Shown here one piece after another: positions 17,517 through 27,407 of a stretch of 64,000 nt of DNA. A program made the position numbers and the translations under genes. This stretch comes from Eutrophobius brisbanensis (GTDB lineage Bacteria; Pseudomonadota; Gammaproteobacteria; Eutrophobiales; Eutrophobiaceae): positions 62,001 to 126,000 of the forward strand of contig JAYPQE010000002.1 in NCBI GenBank assembly GCA_038131795.1. Direction: 5' to 3'. The notes beneath the pieces are model-generated. The model was not told the origin of the DNA. It saw only the letters and a program-made list of their open reading frames with translations, and did no database searches. Position 1 is the first letter of the stretch, and each line of letters begins with the position of its first letter.

Positions 17517-18756
17517 CCCTGGAAAGAGCAGGGTGGCTGACCTGGCAATATTTTCAGGGAAGAAATTGTTTGATAAGTTCAGGCCAATAGGCCAGTTGTG
17601 GGCCCCAGACAGGACAATATTTTATGAACTGGTAAATGAAATATATGAGAATCGCCGGCTTACCAACAATGGGAACGTGGTGAAAAAATTAGAGTATGAA
17701 TTGAGAGAAGTACATTCATGCGAGTACGTTGTTGCATTTGCGAATGCAAGTATTGCAATTGCAGCAATACTGAAGATTATCAATTTAGAATACTATGGGA
17801 AAAAAAATGGTGAAGTCATTTTGCCAGCTTTTACATACGTTGGTCTCCCACATTTGGTCAGATGGGCCGGATTAAAACCCATATTTGCCGATGTTGATGA
17901 AAGGCATCACACTTTATCGCCTGAGGCCAGTCTTGAAAAAGTGAATAAAAATACTGCTGCAATACTACCGGTTCACCAGGTAAACAGACCAGCAAACATT
18001 AATGAATTTTCATCCATCTCTAATGAATATCAAATTCCAGTTGTCTTTGATTCGGTACATGGGGTGTTTTGCAAAATTGACAATGTTCCTCTAGGTAGTT
18101 TTGGGTTAGCAGAAGTCTTTAGCCTGCATGCAACAAAATTAATTAACGGATTTGAGGGAGGCTACATTACAACAAATGATAAAAATCTCGATAGTAAATT
18201 AAGGACAATTAGAAATTTTGGGATAAATTCCAGCGATAATGTGGACAGTATTGGAATTAACGGAAAATTGAATGAGATACATGCTGCTTCAGCGTTGGCA
18301 TCATTAAATAGTTCACAAGATATTATTTCCGGAAATAAAAAAAGGTTTGAAAAATACTGCGAGGTGTTTTCAGGGATACCAGGCTTAAGCTGGGTAGAGT
18401 ATCAGACGCATTCAGAGACAGGAGAAAAATATGAATATAATTATGAATTTTTTCTTCTGGAAATAGCTGAATCCTGGCCTCTGGACCGCGACACGATCGT
18501 CAAAATGCTAAGAGCTGAAGGGGCATTGGCAAGAGGTTATTATGCTCCTCCAGTACATCTAAGTTCCCATTTCCCCAAAGATCAATCGGTACCATCATTA
18601 CCTGTTACTGAAAAGTTGGCTGACAAGTTTATTCAAATGCCTGTAGGTGAAATGGTAAGTGAAAATGATATAGACGCCCTGGGGGACTGGTTTTTATTTA
18701 TCTACCAGAATTTTAAACAAATACGGGATAAGCTTGAGAGCGATGTAAATGAATAA
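17509..18756 (+). CDS. DegT/DnrJ/EryC1/StrS-family sugar aminotransferase (first of pair)
   Basis: PLP-dependent enzyme of 415 residues that would convert a keto-sugar nucleotide to an amino sugar. Family marks: RRLTNNGNVVKKLE near the N-terminus, VILPAFTYVG, VFDSVHGVF with the PLP-facing Asp, and the Schiff-base Lys in SLHATKLINGFEGG. I chose ATG 17509, overlapping the previous stop by eight bases; a longer frame exists but runs inside the sulfotransferase gene. The next gene is a paralogue overlapping by eight bases. Family certain, substrate unknown. Confidence 0.88.
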   Translation: MNNPGKSRVADLAIFSGKKLFDKFRPIGQLWAPDRTIFYELVNEIYENRRLTNNGNVVKKLEYELREVHSCEYVVAFANASIAIAAILKIINLEYYGKKNGEVILPAFTYVGLPHLVRWAGLKPIFADVDERHHTLSPEASLEKVNKNTAAILPVHQVNRPANINEFSSISNEYQIPVVFDSVHGVFCKIDNVPLGSFGLAEVFSLHATKLINGFEGGYITTNDKNLDSKLRTIRNFGINSSDNVDSIGINGKLNEIHAASALASLNSSQDIISGNKKRFEKYCEVFSGIPGLSWVEYQTHSETGEKYEYNYEFFLLEIAESWPLDRDTIVKMLRAEGALARGYYAPPVHLSSHFPKDQSVPSLPVTEKLADKFIQMPVGEMVSENDIDALGDWFLFIYQNFKQIRDKLESDVNE

Positions 18757-19945
18757 TTTATTTTCACTTCTGAGTGATAAAAAACCAGAATTTGACACGC
18801 CTTTTCATGTAGGACAGCTATATTTGCCTGAGCGAAAATCCTTTGATGAAGCATTCAATGCTGTGTTTGACCGCCATTACTATACAAATCATGGGCCGCT
18901 GGTGGAATCCCTTGATCATGAAATCGCCAGCTATTTAGGCGTAAAGCATGCGGTATGCATGACCAGTGGGACGGTTGCAATCATGGTCGCCTGTAAGTCT
19001 TTGGATATAGAAGGCACTGTAATTGTCCCCTCTTTTACCTTTTGTGCAACTGTACAGGCATTATTATGGTCTGGATTGAAACCCATTTTCTGCGATGTAG
19101 ACCCAACCACGCATAATCTCGACACAGAGATGGTTAAATCCTTAATACAGGAAGATACCACTGCAATCCTGGGAGTGCATTTATGGGGGCGACCATGTGA
19201 TGTAACTAAACTTCAGGCTATAGCCAACGAGCATAATCTGAAATTGATATTCGATGCCTGTCATGCCTTCGGCGTTACATTAGAAAACAAAAAGATAGGT
19301 AATTTCGGCGACCTTGAAATATTTTCATTGCATGCAACAAAAATACTGAATGCAGCAGAAGGTGGCTGTGTTACAACGAATTCATCAGAAATTGCATCAC
19401 GTTTGAGGACAGTTCGAAATTTTCATTCTTCTAATGTGGATGCTGAGGTGTCACTCAGGATCAATGGCAAGATGTCTGAGGCACAAGCAGCATTGGGCCA
19501 TCTTTCTCTCCAGGATCTTGGAAAAAATATCGACAATAACAGGAAACAGTGGGACACCTACTATCAGGAATTAAGTCCTGTGCAAGGGTTAAAAGTAATT
19601 ATTTTAGACAAAACGCAAGCACAAAATTACCAGTATTTTGTTTGTGAAATTATTGAATATGACTTTGGTCTTAATCGGGACCAACTGCTGGAGATACTCG
19701 TTGCAGAAAACATCCAGGCAAGAAAATATTTTAATCCACCGGCACATTCCCTCAATGCAATACAAGAATACGTTGATAGCCACAACCTTCCTGTGACAGA
19801 AGAACTATGTACACGGGTATTACAGTTACCATTAGGTGCATCTGGCAATATACAAAATGCCCTGCGAGTATCTAATATAATTAAACTGGCAAATAAAAAT
19901 AGTGGTGAGTTAAAACACTACTTTATGGCGGATAATAAAGAATAA
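18749..19945 (+). CDS. DegT/DnrJ/EryC1/StrS-family sugar aminotransferase (second of pair)
   Basis: Paralogue of the preceding gene, 398 residues, also PLP-dependent. It has YYTNHGPLVESLDHEIA, the substrate and PLP loop MTSGTVAIM, VPSFTFCATVQAL, FDACHAFGV and Lys in SLHATKILNAAEGG. The two share the HATK active-site run and overall plan but differ in many positions, so they may act on two different keto-sugars or work as a heterodimer. The stop codon overlaps the start of the WbqC-like gene by one base. Confidence 0.88.
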   Translation: MNNLFSLLSDKKPEFDTPFHVGQLYLPERKSFDEAFNAVFDRHYYTNHGPLVESLDHEIASYLGVKHAVCMTSGTVAIMVACKSLDIEGTVIVPSFTFCATVQALLWSGLKPIFCDVDPTTHNLDTEMVKSLIQEDTTAILGVHLWGRPCDVTKLQAIANEHNLKLIFDACHAFGVTLENKKIGNFGDLEIFSLHATKILNAAEGGCVTTNSSEIASRLRTVRNFHSSNVDAEVSLRINGKMSEAQAALGHLSLQDLGKNIDNNRKQWDTYYQELSPVQGLKVIILDKTQAQNYQYFVCEIIEYDFGLNRDQLLEILVAENIQARKYFNPPAHSLNAIQEYVDSHNLPVTEELCTRVLQLPLGASGNIQNALRVSNIIKLANKNSGELKHYFMADNKE

Positions 19946-20658
19946 TGTATATCCTGAATTCAACCGCAATCATGCAACCGTATTATTTTCCTTATATTGG
20001 TTATTTCAAGCTGATACATAAAGCAGACATATGGCTGGCATTCGATATTGTGCAATACAATAATAAATCATGGATGAATAGAAACAGAATTTTACATCCA
20101 AGTAACGGCTGGCAATATATAAATGTCCCGGTAAATAAGGCAGAACATGGCTCAAGTATAAATACAATAACCGTAGTGGATAAGCAGGAAACCTTACGTA
20201 AGCTGTTGGCGCAAATTAATCATTATAAAAAATATGCGCTTTTTTTTGATGATGTAGTTAAAGTCATTCAAGAAGGTTTTTTTAAAACCAGTTCAGACCT
20301 GTTACTGGATCTAAATTTATCAACCATATCTTCTGTATGTAGATATTTAGGGATAAGTTTTAACTGGAAACTTTGTTCAGAGCTGAGGATTGACAATGCA
20401 AAAATACAACATGCGGGCGATTGGGCATTGGAAATTTCAGATGAAATTGGCGCAAAAGAATATTTTAATCTTCCCGGTGGTGTACCCCTGTTTAACCCTG
20501 AAGACTGGAAACAAAGAAATATTGGACTCAATTTTATTGAAACAGATTTTATGGAATACAACTGTACACCTTATGTTTTTGAGAAAAATCTCTCAATAAT
20601 TGATGTATTAATGTGGAATGATCCAAATAGCTTGCAAGACTATTTTGATAGCAAATAA
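19945..20658 (+). CDS. WbqC-like family protein
   Basis: Protein of 237 residues matching the WbqC family found in O-antigen and capsule loci. The hallmark N-terminus IMQPYYFPYIGYFKLIHKAD, a central KSWMNRNRI and the C-terminal VLMWNDPNSL are visible. No catalytic mechanism is established for the family to my knowledge. It often lies beside StrS-type aminotransferases, as here, and is suspected to act on the amino sugar. Cytoplasmic, no signal or membrane span. Confidence 0.82.
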   Translation: MYILNSTAIMQPYYFPYIGYFKLIHKADIWLAFDIVQYNNKSWMNRNRILHPSNGWQYINVPVNKAEHGSSINTITVVDKQETLRKLLAQINHYKKYALFFDDVVKVIQEGFFKTSSDLLLDLNLSTISSVCRYLGISFNWKLCSELRIDNAKIQHAGDWALEISDEIGAKEYFNLPGGVPLFNPEDWKQRNIGLNFIETDFMEYNCTPYVFEKNLSIIDVLMWNDPNSLQDYFDSK

Positions 20659-20663
20659 GAAAG

Positions 20664-21620
20664 ATGAATATATTTTCAGGAAAAAATAAAAAGCCAAGTC
20701 CAGTCGTCTCGGTTTGTATTCAAACATATCAACACTGTGATTATATCTCACAAGCATTAGAGAGTGTGCTTGAACAGAAATGTGATTTTCCGTTTGAAAT
20801 ATTACTTGGTGAAGATGGATCTACTGATGGAACAAGGGAAACTTGTATTGAATATGCCAAGAAGTATCCGGATGTAATCAGGCTGTTTTTAAATGATCGA
20901 AGTAATGTTATTCATATCGATGGCTATCCAACGGGGAGATGGAATTTCCTAAATAATATGAAGCATGCTAATAGTAAATACATAGCTCTATTATCAGGAG
21001 ATGATTACTGGCAGGCGAGCGACAAGCTGCAACAACAAATTGATGTGCTTGATAAAAACAATGAATATTCAATGTGTTTTCATGATGTGAGTGTTTTATA
21101 TGATGATAAATCATCTGAAAGTTTCCCGAACTTTCCTGGCAACACGGAAATTAAACTTGAAGAATTATTCGACCAATGGTTTATCCCTACTTGCAGCATG
21201 GTTTTCAGGAATTGCATAAGATTTCCGGAATGGTTTACTGATGTTGCAAGTGGTGATATCGCATTACATTTTTTATTAGCGGAGCAGGGTAAATTTTATT
21301 ATTTAAAAAAAAATATGGGGGTGTATAGAAAGCATGCAGGGGGCGTGTCCAGCACACATAATCACTATAAAAAAGCAGTGGATATGAGTCGGTTATATCA
21401 TTATGTGGATTTGCATTTTAATAAAAAATACAGGGAACAGTGCAAAGAAGCCATAAAAGGTGAAATTTATCTGCATATCGAGCAACGCCATATAATCGAA
21501 GTTGATGCAAAGATTAAATCGATGCTAAGAGTATTAAATCATCCCCTGATAAGTCCAATGGTGACATTATTAAAAAAATTAAAACGTGACAAAACCTTTG
21601 GTGATTATGAGAAAAATTAA
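20664..21620 (+). CDS. GT2 family glycosyltransferase
   Basis: Cytoplasmic or peripheral GT-A glycosyltransferase of 318 residues. VSVCIQTYQHCDYISQALES opens the nucleotide-binding fold, LGEDGSTDGT holds the first acidic site, and ALLSGDDYWQ gives the DxD-like metal site in the form SGDDYW common in O-antigen transferases. A basic tail of about 40 residues may touch the membrane. It starts five bases after the WbqC-like gene. Sugar and linkage unknown. Confidence 0.86.
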   Translation: MNIFSGKNKKPSPVVSVCIQTYQHCDYISQALESVLEQKCDFPFEILLGEDGSTDGTRETCIEYAKKYPDVIRLFLNDRSNVIHIDGYPTGRWNFLNNMKHANSKYIALLSGDDYWQASDKLQQQIDVLDKNNEYSMCFHDVSVLYDDKSSESFPNFPGNTEIKLEELFDQWFIPTCSMVFRNCIRFPEWFTDVASGDIALHFLLAEQGKFYYLKKNMGVYRKHAGGVSSTHNHYKKAVDMSRLYHYVDLHFNKKYREQCKEAIKGEIYLHIEQRHIIEVDAKIKSMLRVLNHPLISPMVTLLKKLKRDKTFGDYEKN

Positions 21621-21698
21621 TGCTATTTATGTATATAATTTATATCACTGGAAAAGGCTGAATAATTCTGGTGAGAATTGTATGAAAAGGGAGTGGTC

Positions 21699-22952
21699 AT
21701 GAAGGTTGTTCTTTTATCTACTTCTGATATTGGACATGGTGCAGGCGTTGCTGCCTACAGGTTACATAGATCACTCGTTAATGCAGGTGTAGACTCCAAA
21801 ATTCTTGTATGCGAAAAAAAATCAGATGATGATTCAGTGATAGAGATAATAAGTGAGCCAAATAATAAACTATTAAAAATTCTTAAAAAGATTGTCCATA
21901 AGTTTGAAAACTTTGTTAATTATTTTGGGCCACAGTGTGTATTTTCATTATTAAGCATCTTCTTGTTATTTCATCCATTAGTAAAATCAGCAGATATTAT
22001 CCATTTTCATAATATTCACTGGACCAGGAAAAACCTTTCTCTATTACTGCTTTTCCTGAAGAAACCAGTTATATGGACATTGCATGATATGTGGCCGGCA
22101 ACTGGACATTGCATATATTCTTATGATTGTGAAAACTGGAAATCCGGGTGTGGAAAATGCCCGGATCTTAATATTTATCTGCCTTTGTCATATGACAGCA
22201 CTGCATTTCAATGGAAATTAAAAAAATATATATATAACAAGTCCAGGCCGGTTATTGTGTCGCCGTCAAGGTGGCTGGAGCAGATAACTAATGACTCGCC
22301 ATTATTTGATAATTGTTTGAAGTACAGAGTACCGTACGGAGTGGATCATGCTGAGTTTTTGCCAATGAATAAACGTGAGGCAAGACAAAAACTCAGGTTA
22401 AAAGAAGATTGCAAATATTTATTGTGGGCGGCATCTGATGTCAATGATGAACGTAAGGGGTTCAAATATTTTGAAAGAGCGATGGAATCATTTGCATCTC
22501 TTGCTTCAACTGACAATATTGAAATACTGATTGTGGGGCGAAGCTATTCAAGGTCAAGTACCATCGAGAACCATTTTGAAGTAAAAAATATTGGTCACCT
22601 GGAAAATTTTGAAGAACTTTCTCATATTATTTCCGCTGCAAATATATTTATCACGACCAGTATTCAGGACAATTTACCGAACATCATTCTTGAAAGCCTT
22701 TCTTGTGGCACACCTGTGGTTGGTTTTGGAATTGGCGGAATACTAGATATGGTAACTAATGGGGAGAATGGATTGTTGATTTTTGATAATAATCATGAAC
22801 ATCTGGCGAGTGTGATTAGTGAGATTATTTTTGATGATATGTGTTTAAGGGAGATGGAAATCTCGGCCAGGAAAAAGATATTAGAGGAATTTACCTTTGA
22901 GAAGCAGGCCGCAGGTTATGAATTAATTTATAAATACGCTTTAGAAATATAA
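21699..22952 (+). CDS. GT4 family glycosyltransferase
   Basis: GT-B glycosyltransferase of 417 residues. The N-terminal domain starts VVLLSTSDIGHGAGVAAYRL and contains HFHNIHW and WTLHDMWPATGHCIYSYDC, a signature of the WcaC/WcfG-like branch of GT4. The donor domain includes the EX7E-like region from NIILESLSCGTPVVGFGIGG. I chose ATG 21699, which has AAGGGAG (21687-21693) at a good distance; a longer frame from TTG 21678 overlaps that ribosome site. Part of the polysaccharide operon. Confidence 0.87.
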   Translation: MKVVLLSTSDIGHGAGVAAYRLHRSLVNAGVDSKILVCEKKSDDDSVIEIISEPNNKLLKILKKIVHKFENFVNYFGPQCVFSLLSIFLLFHPLVKSADIIHFHNIHWTRKNLSLLLLFLKKPVIWTLHDMWPATGHCIYSYDCENWKSGCGKCPDLNIYLPLSYDSTAFQWKLKKYIYNKSRPVIVSPSRWLEQITNDSPLFDNCLKYRVPYGVDHAEFLPMNKREARQKLRLKEDCKYLLWAASDVNDERKGFKYFERAMESFASLASTDNIEILIVGRSYSRSSTIENHFEVKNIGHLENFEELSHIISAANIFITTSIQDNLPNIILESLSCGTPVVGFGIGGILDMVTNGENGLLIFDNNHEHLASVISEIIFDDMCLREMEISARKKILEEFTFEKQAAGYELIYKYALEI

Positions 22953-22956
22953 AACA

Positions 22957-24975
22957 GTGAAGAAAATACAGCCAATCATTTATTCATTTGACGTTTTTGA
23001 TACTGTCATAACGCGATCAGTTGCCAATCCTGTTGATGTTTTTGAGCATGTGAAAAATAAGCTGTGCCATATACAGGGGCTTCCAGATGAATTAATAAAT
23101 AATTTTCCACATATTAGAAGACATGAAGAGGTAGAAGCACGTAGAAATTCAGCAAATGAAGATATTTCGATAGAAGATATATACAGCCTAATTGAGAAAA
23201 AATTCAACATTGAAAAAGAAGTGGCTGACAAGCTTGTAACCCTAGAAATGCAGGTAGAACGCCAATTCATTAAACCAATAATTCCAACAATTGATGAGAT
23301 TAACAGACTTCGTTCGCAAGGAAGTGAAATTATTTTTATATCAGATATGTATCTGCCTCAGGAGTTTATAGAATCAATACTGATATACCTCGGCGTGTTT
23401 GAACCTGAGGACAAACTATATCTTTCCGGACAAATAGGATTGTCAAAGGCAACAGGCAGTCTATACAGGCATATTTTAAATGAAAAAAAAATAACTTCAG
23501 AGCAATTGGTACATTATGGTGATAATAAAAAATCAGATATAGCAATTCCTACCTCGCTGGGCGTCAAGATAAATTCCAGATTAAAAATAAATTTAAATGC
23601 GAATTTATATGAAAACCTGATGTTGTCCTCAAAATGTGACATGCCAGGATTAAAGTCCATGTTTATTGGGGCCAGTCACGCCGCCAGACTTGGGCTGTCA
23701 CGTGAAAATGAACGAGAACAAATAATTGGAGACATTTCAGCTAATGTCGCTGCCCCGGCGTTTTATTCGTATATTTGGTGGGTATTGCTGAAAGCCAAAA
23801 GTCAAGGAATTAAAACCTTATATTTTATGTCTCGAGATGGACATATACTTCTACAAATAGCAAGAATTATAGAGTCAAAGTTAAACACTGGTATCAGCTT
23901 AAAATATTTATATGTATCTCGTGAATCATTATTGTTGGCATCAATTGCGAATGGTTTGGAATCTGACTATATATGGCTGAAAACCTATTTGCCCAATATA
24001 ACTATCAATAACATTTGTGAGTTATTAGATACCCAGACCGAAGAACTATCTCACATACTGGAAGAATATGGCTTTCAGAAAAATGACTGGGATGTGGAAA
24101 TTGATCATAAACTTGCGGAATCATTCTGTAGCTTTTTTAAAGACTCTCGTACACAAAAAATTATAAATAAAAATAATCAAAAACGTTTTGATAATGCAAT
24201 AGGTTACTTAAAACAGGAGGGCTTAACGGTAAACAATAAGTATGCTGTGGTTGATATTGGCTGGCAATGTCATAGTCAAATGGCGCTTAGTAGTATCCTG
24301 GATGCAGGAGGAGAAAGACCCTCAAGTGGGATATCCGGGTTTTATTTTGGTTTTGGACGGAAAGTATATGTATATAAAAATGACAGTGTTTTTTCATTTT
24401 GTGCAGATCTGGATATAAGAAGGGCTTTTTACCATTACACTATCTTTGAAGTATTTGCCTCGGCAACACATGGCAAAACCGTTGGATATATGCGAGAAGA
24501 AAGCAAATATGTACCAGCTTTAAATAAAGACGAAAATAGTAATGCAACTTCATGGGGGTTGAATATTCAGGAGGAAACGATTCTTAAATTTTGTCAGTAT
24601 TTATCTGAGCATCTTGAGCATACAAATTTTAATTATCAGACAATAAAATCTATTCTAAAACCTGTCATTTTTAGATTTACACAAAAGCCAACAACCATTG
24701 AGGCTGAAATATATGGAGATTTTCTATTTTCATGTTATTTGCAGGAATCAGGATATGACCCAATTGCACCTAAATTAAGCAGGAAAGAGTTTTGGGAAAA
24801 ATTAATTGCCGGGGATAGAGTGATCAGTTTATGGTTTTCCGGGACCTTTTCCAGGTCTAATTTGAAAATTGAAGGGATGATCTGGAATATCAATATATTA
24901 CGCAGGGTGTTGCAATCTTATATCAGGGTCAGATATGGACGGCAAAAAAAATATTTCTTTAATATGGACATTTAA
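22957..24975 (+). CDS. HAD-domain protein with large C-terminal region
   Basis: Protein of 672 residues starting at GTG 22957. Residues 1-215 hold a full HAD phosphohydrolase site: motif I YSFDVFDTVITR, motif II IIFISDMYLP, the Lys in LSKATGS and motif IV HYGDNKKSD. The remaining 450 residues contain TLYFMSRDGHILLQIAR, a second HAD-like phrase, and AVVDIGWQCHSQ. This layout resembles COG5610-type proteins found in capsule and O-antigen loci. No membrane span. It could remove a phosphate from a glycan or sugar intermediate, or the C-terminal part could be a transferase. The function of the C-terminal region is not known to me. Confidence 0.65.
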   Translation: MKKIQPIIYSFDVFDTVITRSVANPVDVFEHVKNKLCHIQGLPDELINNFPHIRRHEEVEARRNSANEDISIEDIYSLIEKKFNIEKEVADKLVTLEMQVERQFIKPIIPTIDEINRLRSQGSEIIFISDMYLPQEFIESILIYLGVFEPEDKLYLSGQIGLSKATGSLYRHILNEKKITSEQLVHYGDNKKSDIAIPTSLGVKINSRLKINLNANLYENLMLSSKCDMPGLKSMFIGASHAARLGLSRENEREQIIGDISANVAAPAFYSYIWWVLLKAKSQGIKTLYFMSRDGHILLQIARIIESKLNTGISLKYLYVSRESLLLASIANGLESDYIWLKTYLPNITINNICELLDTQTEELSHILEEYGFQKNDWDVEIDHKLAESFCSFFKDSRTQKIINKNNQKRFDNAIGYLKQEGLTVNNKYAVVDIGWQCHSQMALSSILDAGGERPSSGISGFYFGFGRKVYVYKNDSVFSFCADLDIRRAFYHYTIFEVFASATHGKTVGYMREESKYVPALNKDENSNATSWGLNIQEETILKFCQYLSEHLEHTNFNYQTIKSILKPVIFRFTQKPTTIEAEIYGDFLFSCYLQESGYDPIAPKLSRKEFWEKLIAGDRVISLWFSGTFSRSNLKIEGMIWNINILRRVLQSYIRVRYGRQKKYFFNMDI

Positions 24976-25016
24976 CATGGACATTTTGGAAATTTTAGCA
25001 AACTGGGGTATAAATA

Positions 25017-26000
25017 TTGAATATGATATATAGCCCGGTTTTTGCAGGTAGTGGCGTGGTTGTTTTGCACGAAACACTATCTGGCAATTTGGAAAACTAT
25101 CATTTGGATGTTTTTTCAGAAAAATGGCAGTTTGCACCATTTGTATTACCATTGATAAACAAATCCATTAATCATGATGTAATTCATACGATACCTGATT
25201 ATGCCCCCTTTTTTTGTAAGGAAGGTGTCAAACTGGTTATTACATTTCATAACTATGTGCTTGATAGCTATATGCTTAGACATTCAGGTTTATTGCAAAA
25301 AATTCATTATAAAACTGATCTACGTAGGAACATTTTAAAATCCCTTGAGATAGCAGATGTTGTTACTGCTGTGAGTCAGGCTACAGCAGACTTAATCAGG
25401 CAAGATTTAAATTTTGATGGTGAAATTAAGGTCATAAATAATGGAGTAGATACTTCGATCTACTATCCCATAGAGTCCGCCAGGGATTTTGATGAAGTAA
25501 AGGTTTTTTTTAGTGGTAACTTATCAGCCCGTAAAGGAGCCACATTACTACCGTTAATTGCCGATAAATTAAAGGATAATGTAACAATTTACTATACGTC
25601 TGGTTTAAATAAAAAATCTAAATCATATAAACATCCCAGGCTTGAATCTCTGGGGCAAATAAAAAATCAGGACATGGCAAATACATATCGAACGATGGAC
25701 ATATTGTTATTACCTTCGATCCGGGAAGGGATGAATCTTTCTATACTGGAAGCAATGGCGAGTGGTTTGCCTGTCATCACCTCAAACTGCTCTTCAATGC
25801 CTGAGCAGATCATTAATGGGGAAGGAGGATATCTATGTAACCCTGGTGATGTTGAATCGTTTGCGGAAAAAATAAACTATTTGGCTGATAATCATGATGA
25901 AAGATTTACTATGGGTACCTATAATAGAAACAGGGTAACAGAGAAATTTTCTCTAAATACAATGACGCAAGCTTATAAATCGGTATTTAATTCATTATAG
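25017..26000 (+). CDS. GT4 family glycosyltransferase
   Basis: GT-B glycosyltransferase of 327 residues, short for the family because the N-terminal domain is compact. It contains HTIPDYAPF and VTAVSQATADLI in the acceptor domain, then VFFSGNLSARKGATLLP and the donor-site run PSIREGMNLSILEAMASG. The start is uncertain: TTG 25017 lies eight bases after GGGG (25005-25008), while ATG 25023 is two codons further in and less well spaced. It is the last intact gene of the forward operon. Confidence 0.82.
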   Translation: MNMIYSPVFAGSGVVVLHETLSGNLENYHLDVFSEKWQFAPFVLPLINKSINHDVIHTIPDYAPFFCKEGVKLVITFHNYVLDSYMLRHSGLLQKIHYKTDLRRNILKSLEIADVVTAVSQATADLIRQDLNFDGEIKVINNGVDTSIYYPIESARDFDEVKVFFSGNLSARKGATLLPLIADKLKDNVTIYYTSGLNKKSKSYKHPRLESLGQIKNQDMANTYRTMDILLLPSIREGMNLSILEAMASGLPVITSNCSSMPEQIINGEGGYLCNPGDVESFAEKINYLADNHDERFTMGTYNRNRVTEKFSLNTMTQAYKSVFNSL

Positions 26001-26153
26001 TTTCCTATGATGATACATAAATTATTAACAGGTTATATTTTTGTATATCATTTGGTTAGTGTTGAACAAAATCATACTACTAAATATATAAATTAAATAA
26101 AAAATTATCCCTGCCAGGCACCATTTTCCCAGCTATATGTATTACCAAGAATC

Positions 26154-27314
26154 ATGCTTGATCTCAGGTTTTGCAGTTATCATCAACCCGTCTTTGTCAA
26201 TTATCAAAAAAAGATATATGAAGGTAGCACAAAAGAATTAAACCAATTTTTTAATACTAATCGTGAACTAAATAGAAGACATGAGGAGTTTTTAAAAGGA
26301 AACTTTATTGAAGGCGCGGGTTGTTCACCCGACTGTTTCTGGTTTTGTAAATGGAAAACAAGTGGTGCAGGTTTCTCGCCTGATGATTATAAAACCGATT
26401 CAGGCGAGTATCAGCTTCGAAAGCTTTGGCTGACGATAGGGCCTGATTGTAATATATTTTGTCGATATTACCTTGACCCTAAAGAATTTCATATTGATTA
26501 TAATACTTGTGACCTTCAGGTGATGGATCTGGCCCGTGATTTTTTTGCACAAGGAGGAGAAATACTTCTAACAGGAGGGGAGCCTTTTCTTCCTAAATTT
26601 AAATTAAGTCAGGTTTTAGAGCAACTTTCAATCATAGAAGAAATTAAAGGTGAGTTTGAGAACCACACAAACGGTATGTTCCTGAACGAAAGAAATCGGA
26701 ACCTTATACTAAGAGGGCCTGTGAGGTCTGTCGATATTTCAAGGGATACATTACGTAAAGATTTATTTGAATATCTACGTAAAGGTGCAGATTTTGATAA
26801 AGTCTGGGGTAATATATTGGCGTTAAAGAAAGAACGTGACCAACTTGGACTTGAACGACCAAGAATTTTAATACTGAGTGCTGTAATGACCGATAATTAT
26901 TCATATATTATTGAAACAGTAGAAAAAGCCATCAGTGAAGGACTAATGATCAGTTTAAATGCGCTTTTTAAATCATACTATTCATCCGATTTTAGTGGAG
27001 CACATGGGCTACAAAACCTAGAAATACAGCAATTAACAAAGTTATATGATGATATTTTATTCCTGGAGAAAAAATATGGTCCTACCGGTCCAGTACATTA
27101 CCACGGTATATAAGGACATGTTGAAAACGTGATTGAGTCAAAAGTATCAGGTTCAAAAGGGCCTCAGGTTGTGTTGGGTGACGGTCGAGAAGCAAAAAGA
27201 AAAGCAAGCGTAAGAACTCTATTACGCAGGGGTAAATGTAAACCAGCAATTATGAAGCTTGCCAGGAATATGCTTGGTCTCCGAATTCGTGGAAATGCTA
27301 TTTCATTTATTTAG
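26154..27314 (+). pseudogene. Radical SAM protein gene, apparently decayed
   Basis: The first frame (26154-27113, 319 residues) looks like a radical SAM enzyme: ILLTGGEPFL (SAM-binding GGE motif) and a cluster loop. The loop reads CNIFCRYY, where the family needs CxxxCxxC. The third Cys codon is TAC (26469-26471), one transition from TGC. The frame then meets TAA (27111-27113) and stays open without a shift for another 66 codons to 27314, ending in a basic segment. One substitution, CAA to TAA, would join them. Two lesions together suggest a decaying gene. A further CxxxCxxxC near residue 57 might bind another cluster. Upstream lies a 150-base AT-rich gap with no clear signal. If intact, it would belong to the glycan locus. 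Confidence 0.6.
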
Positions 27315-27407
27315 ACAGGGTAAATTCAAGGAAAGATTTATGAATATTTTTAGAACCTGAGCAGGTTACTGTGATTCACAACTTTTTATTGTATTTTTAA
27401 GTATAAA

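Noticed and set aside
27129..27314. Separate 61-residue basic protein
   Set aside because: It is in the same frame as the radical SAM gene, directly after its stop, so it is better read as the tail of that gene.
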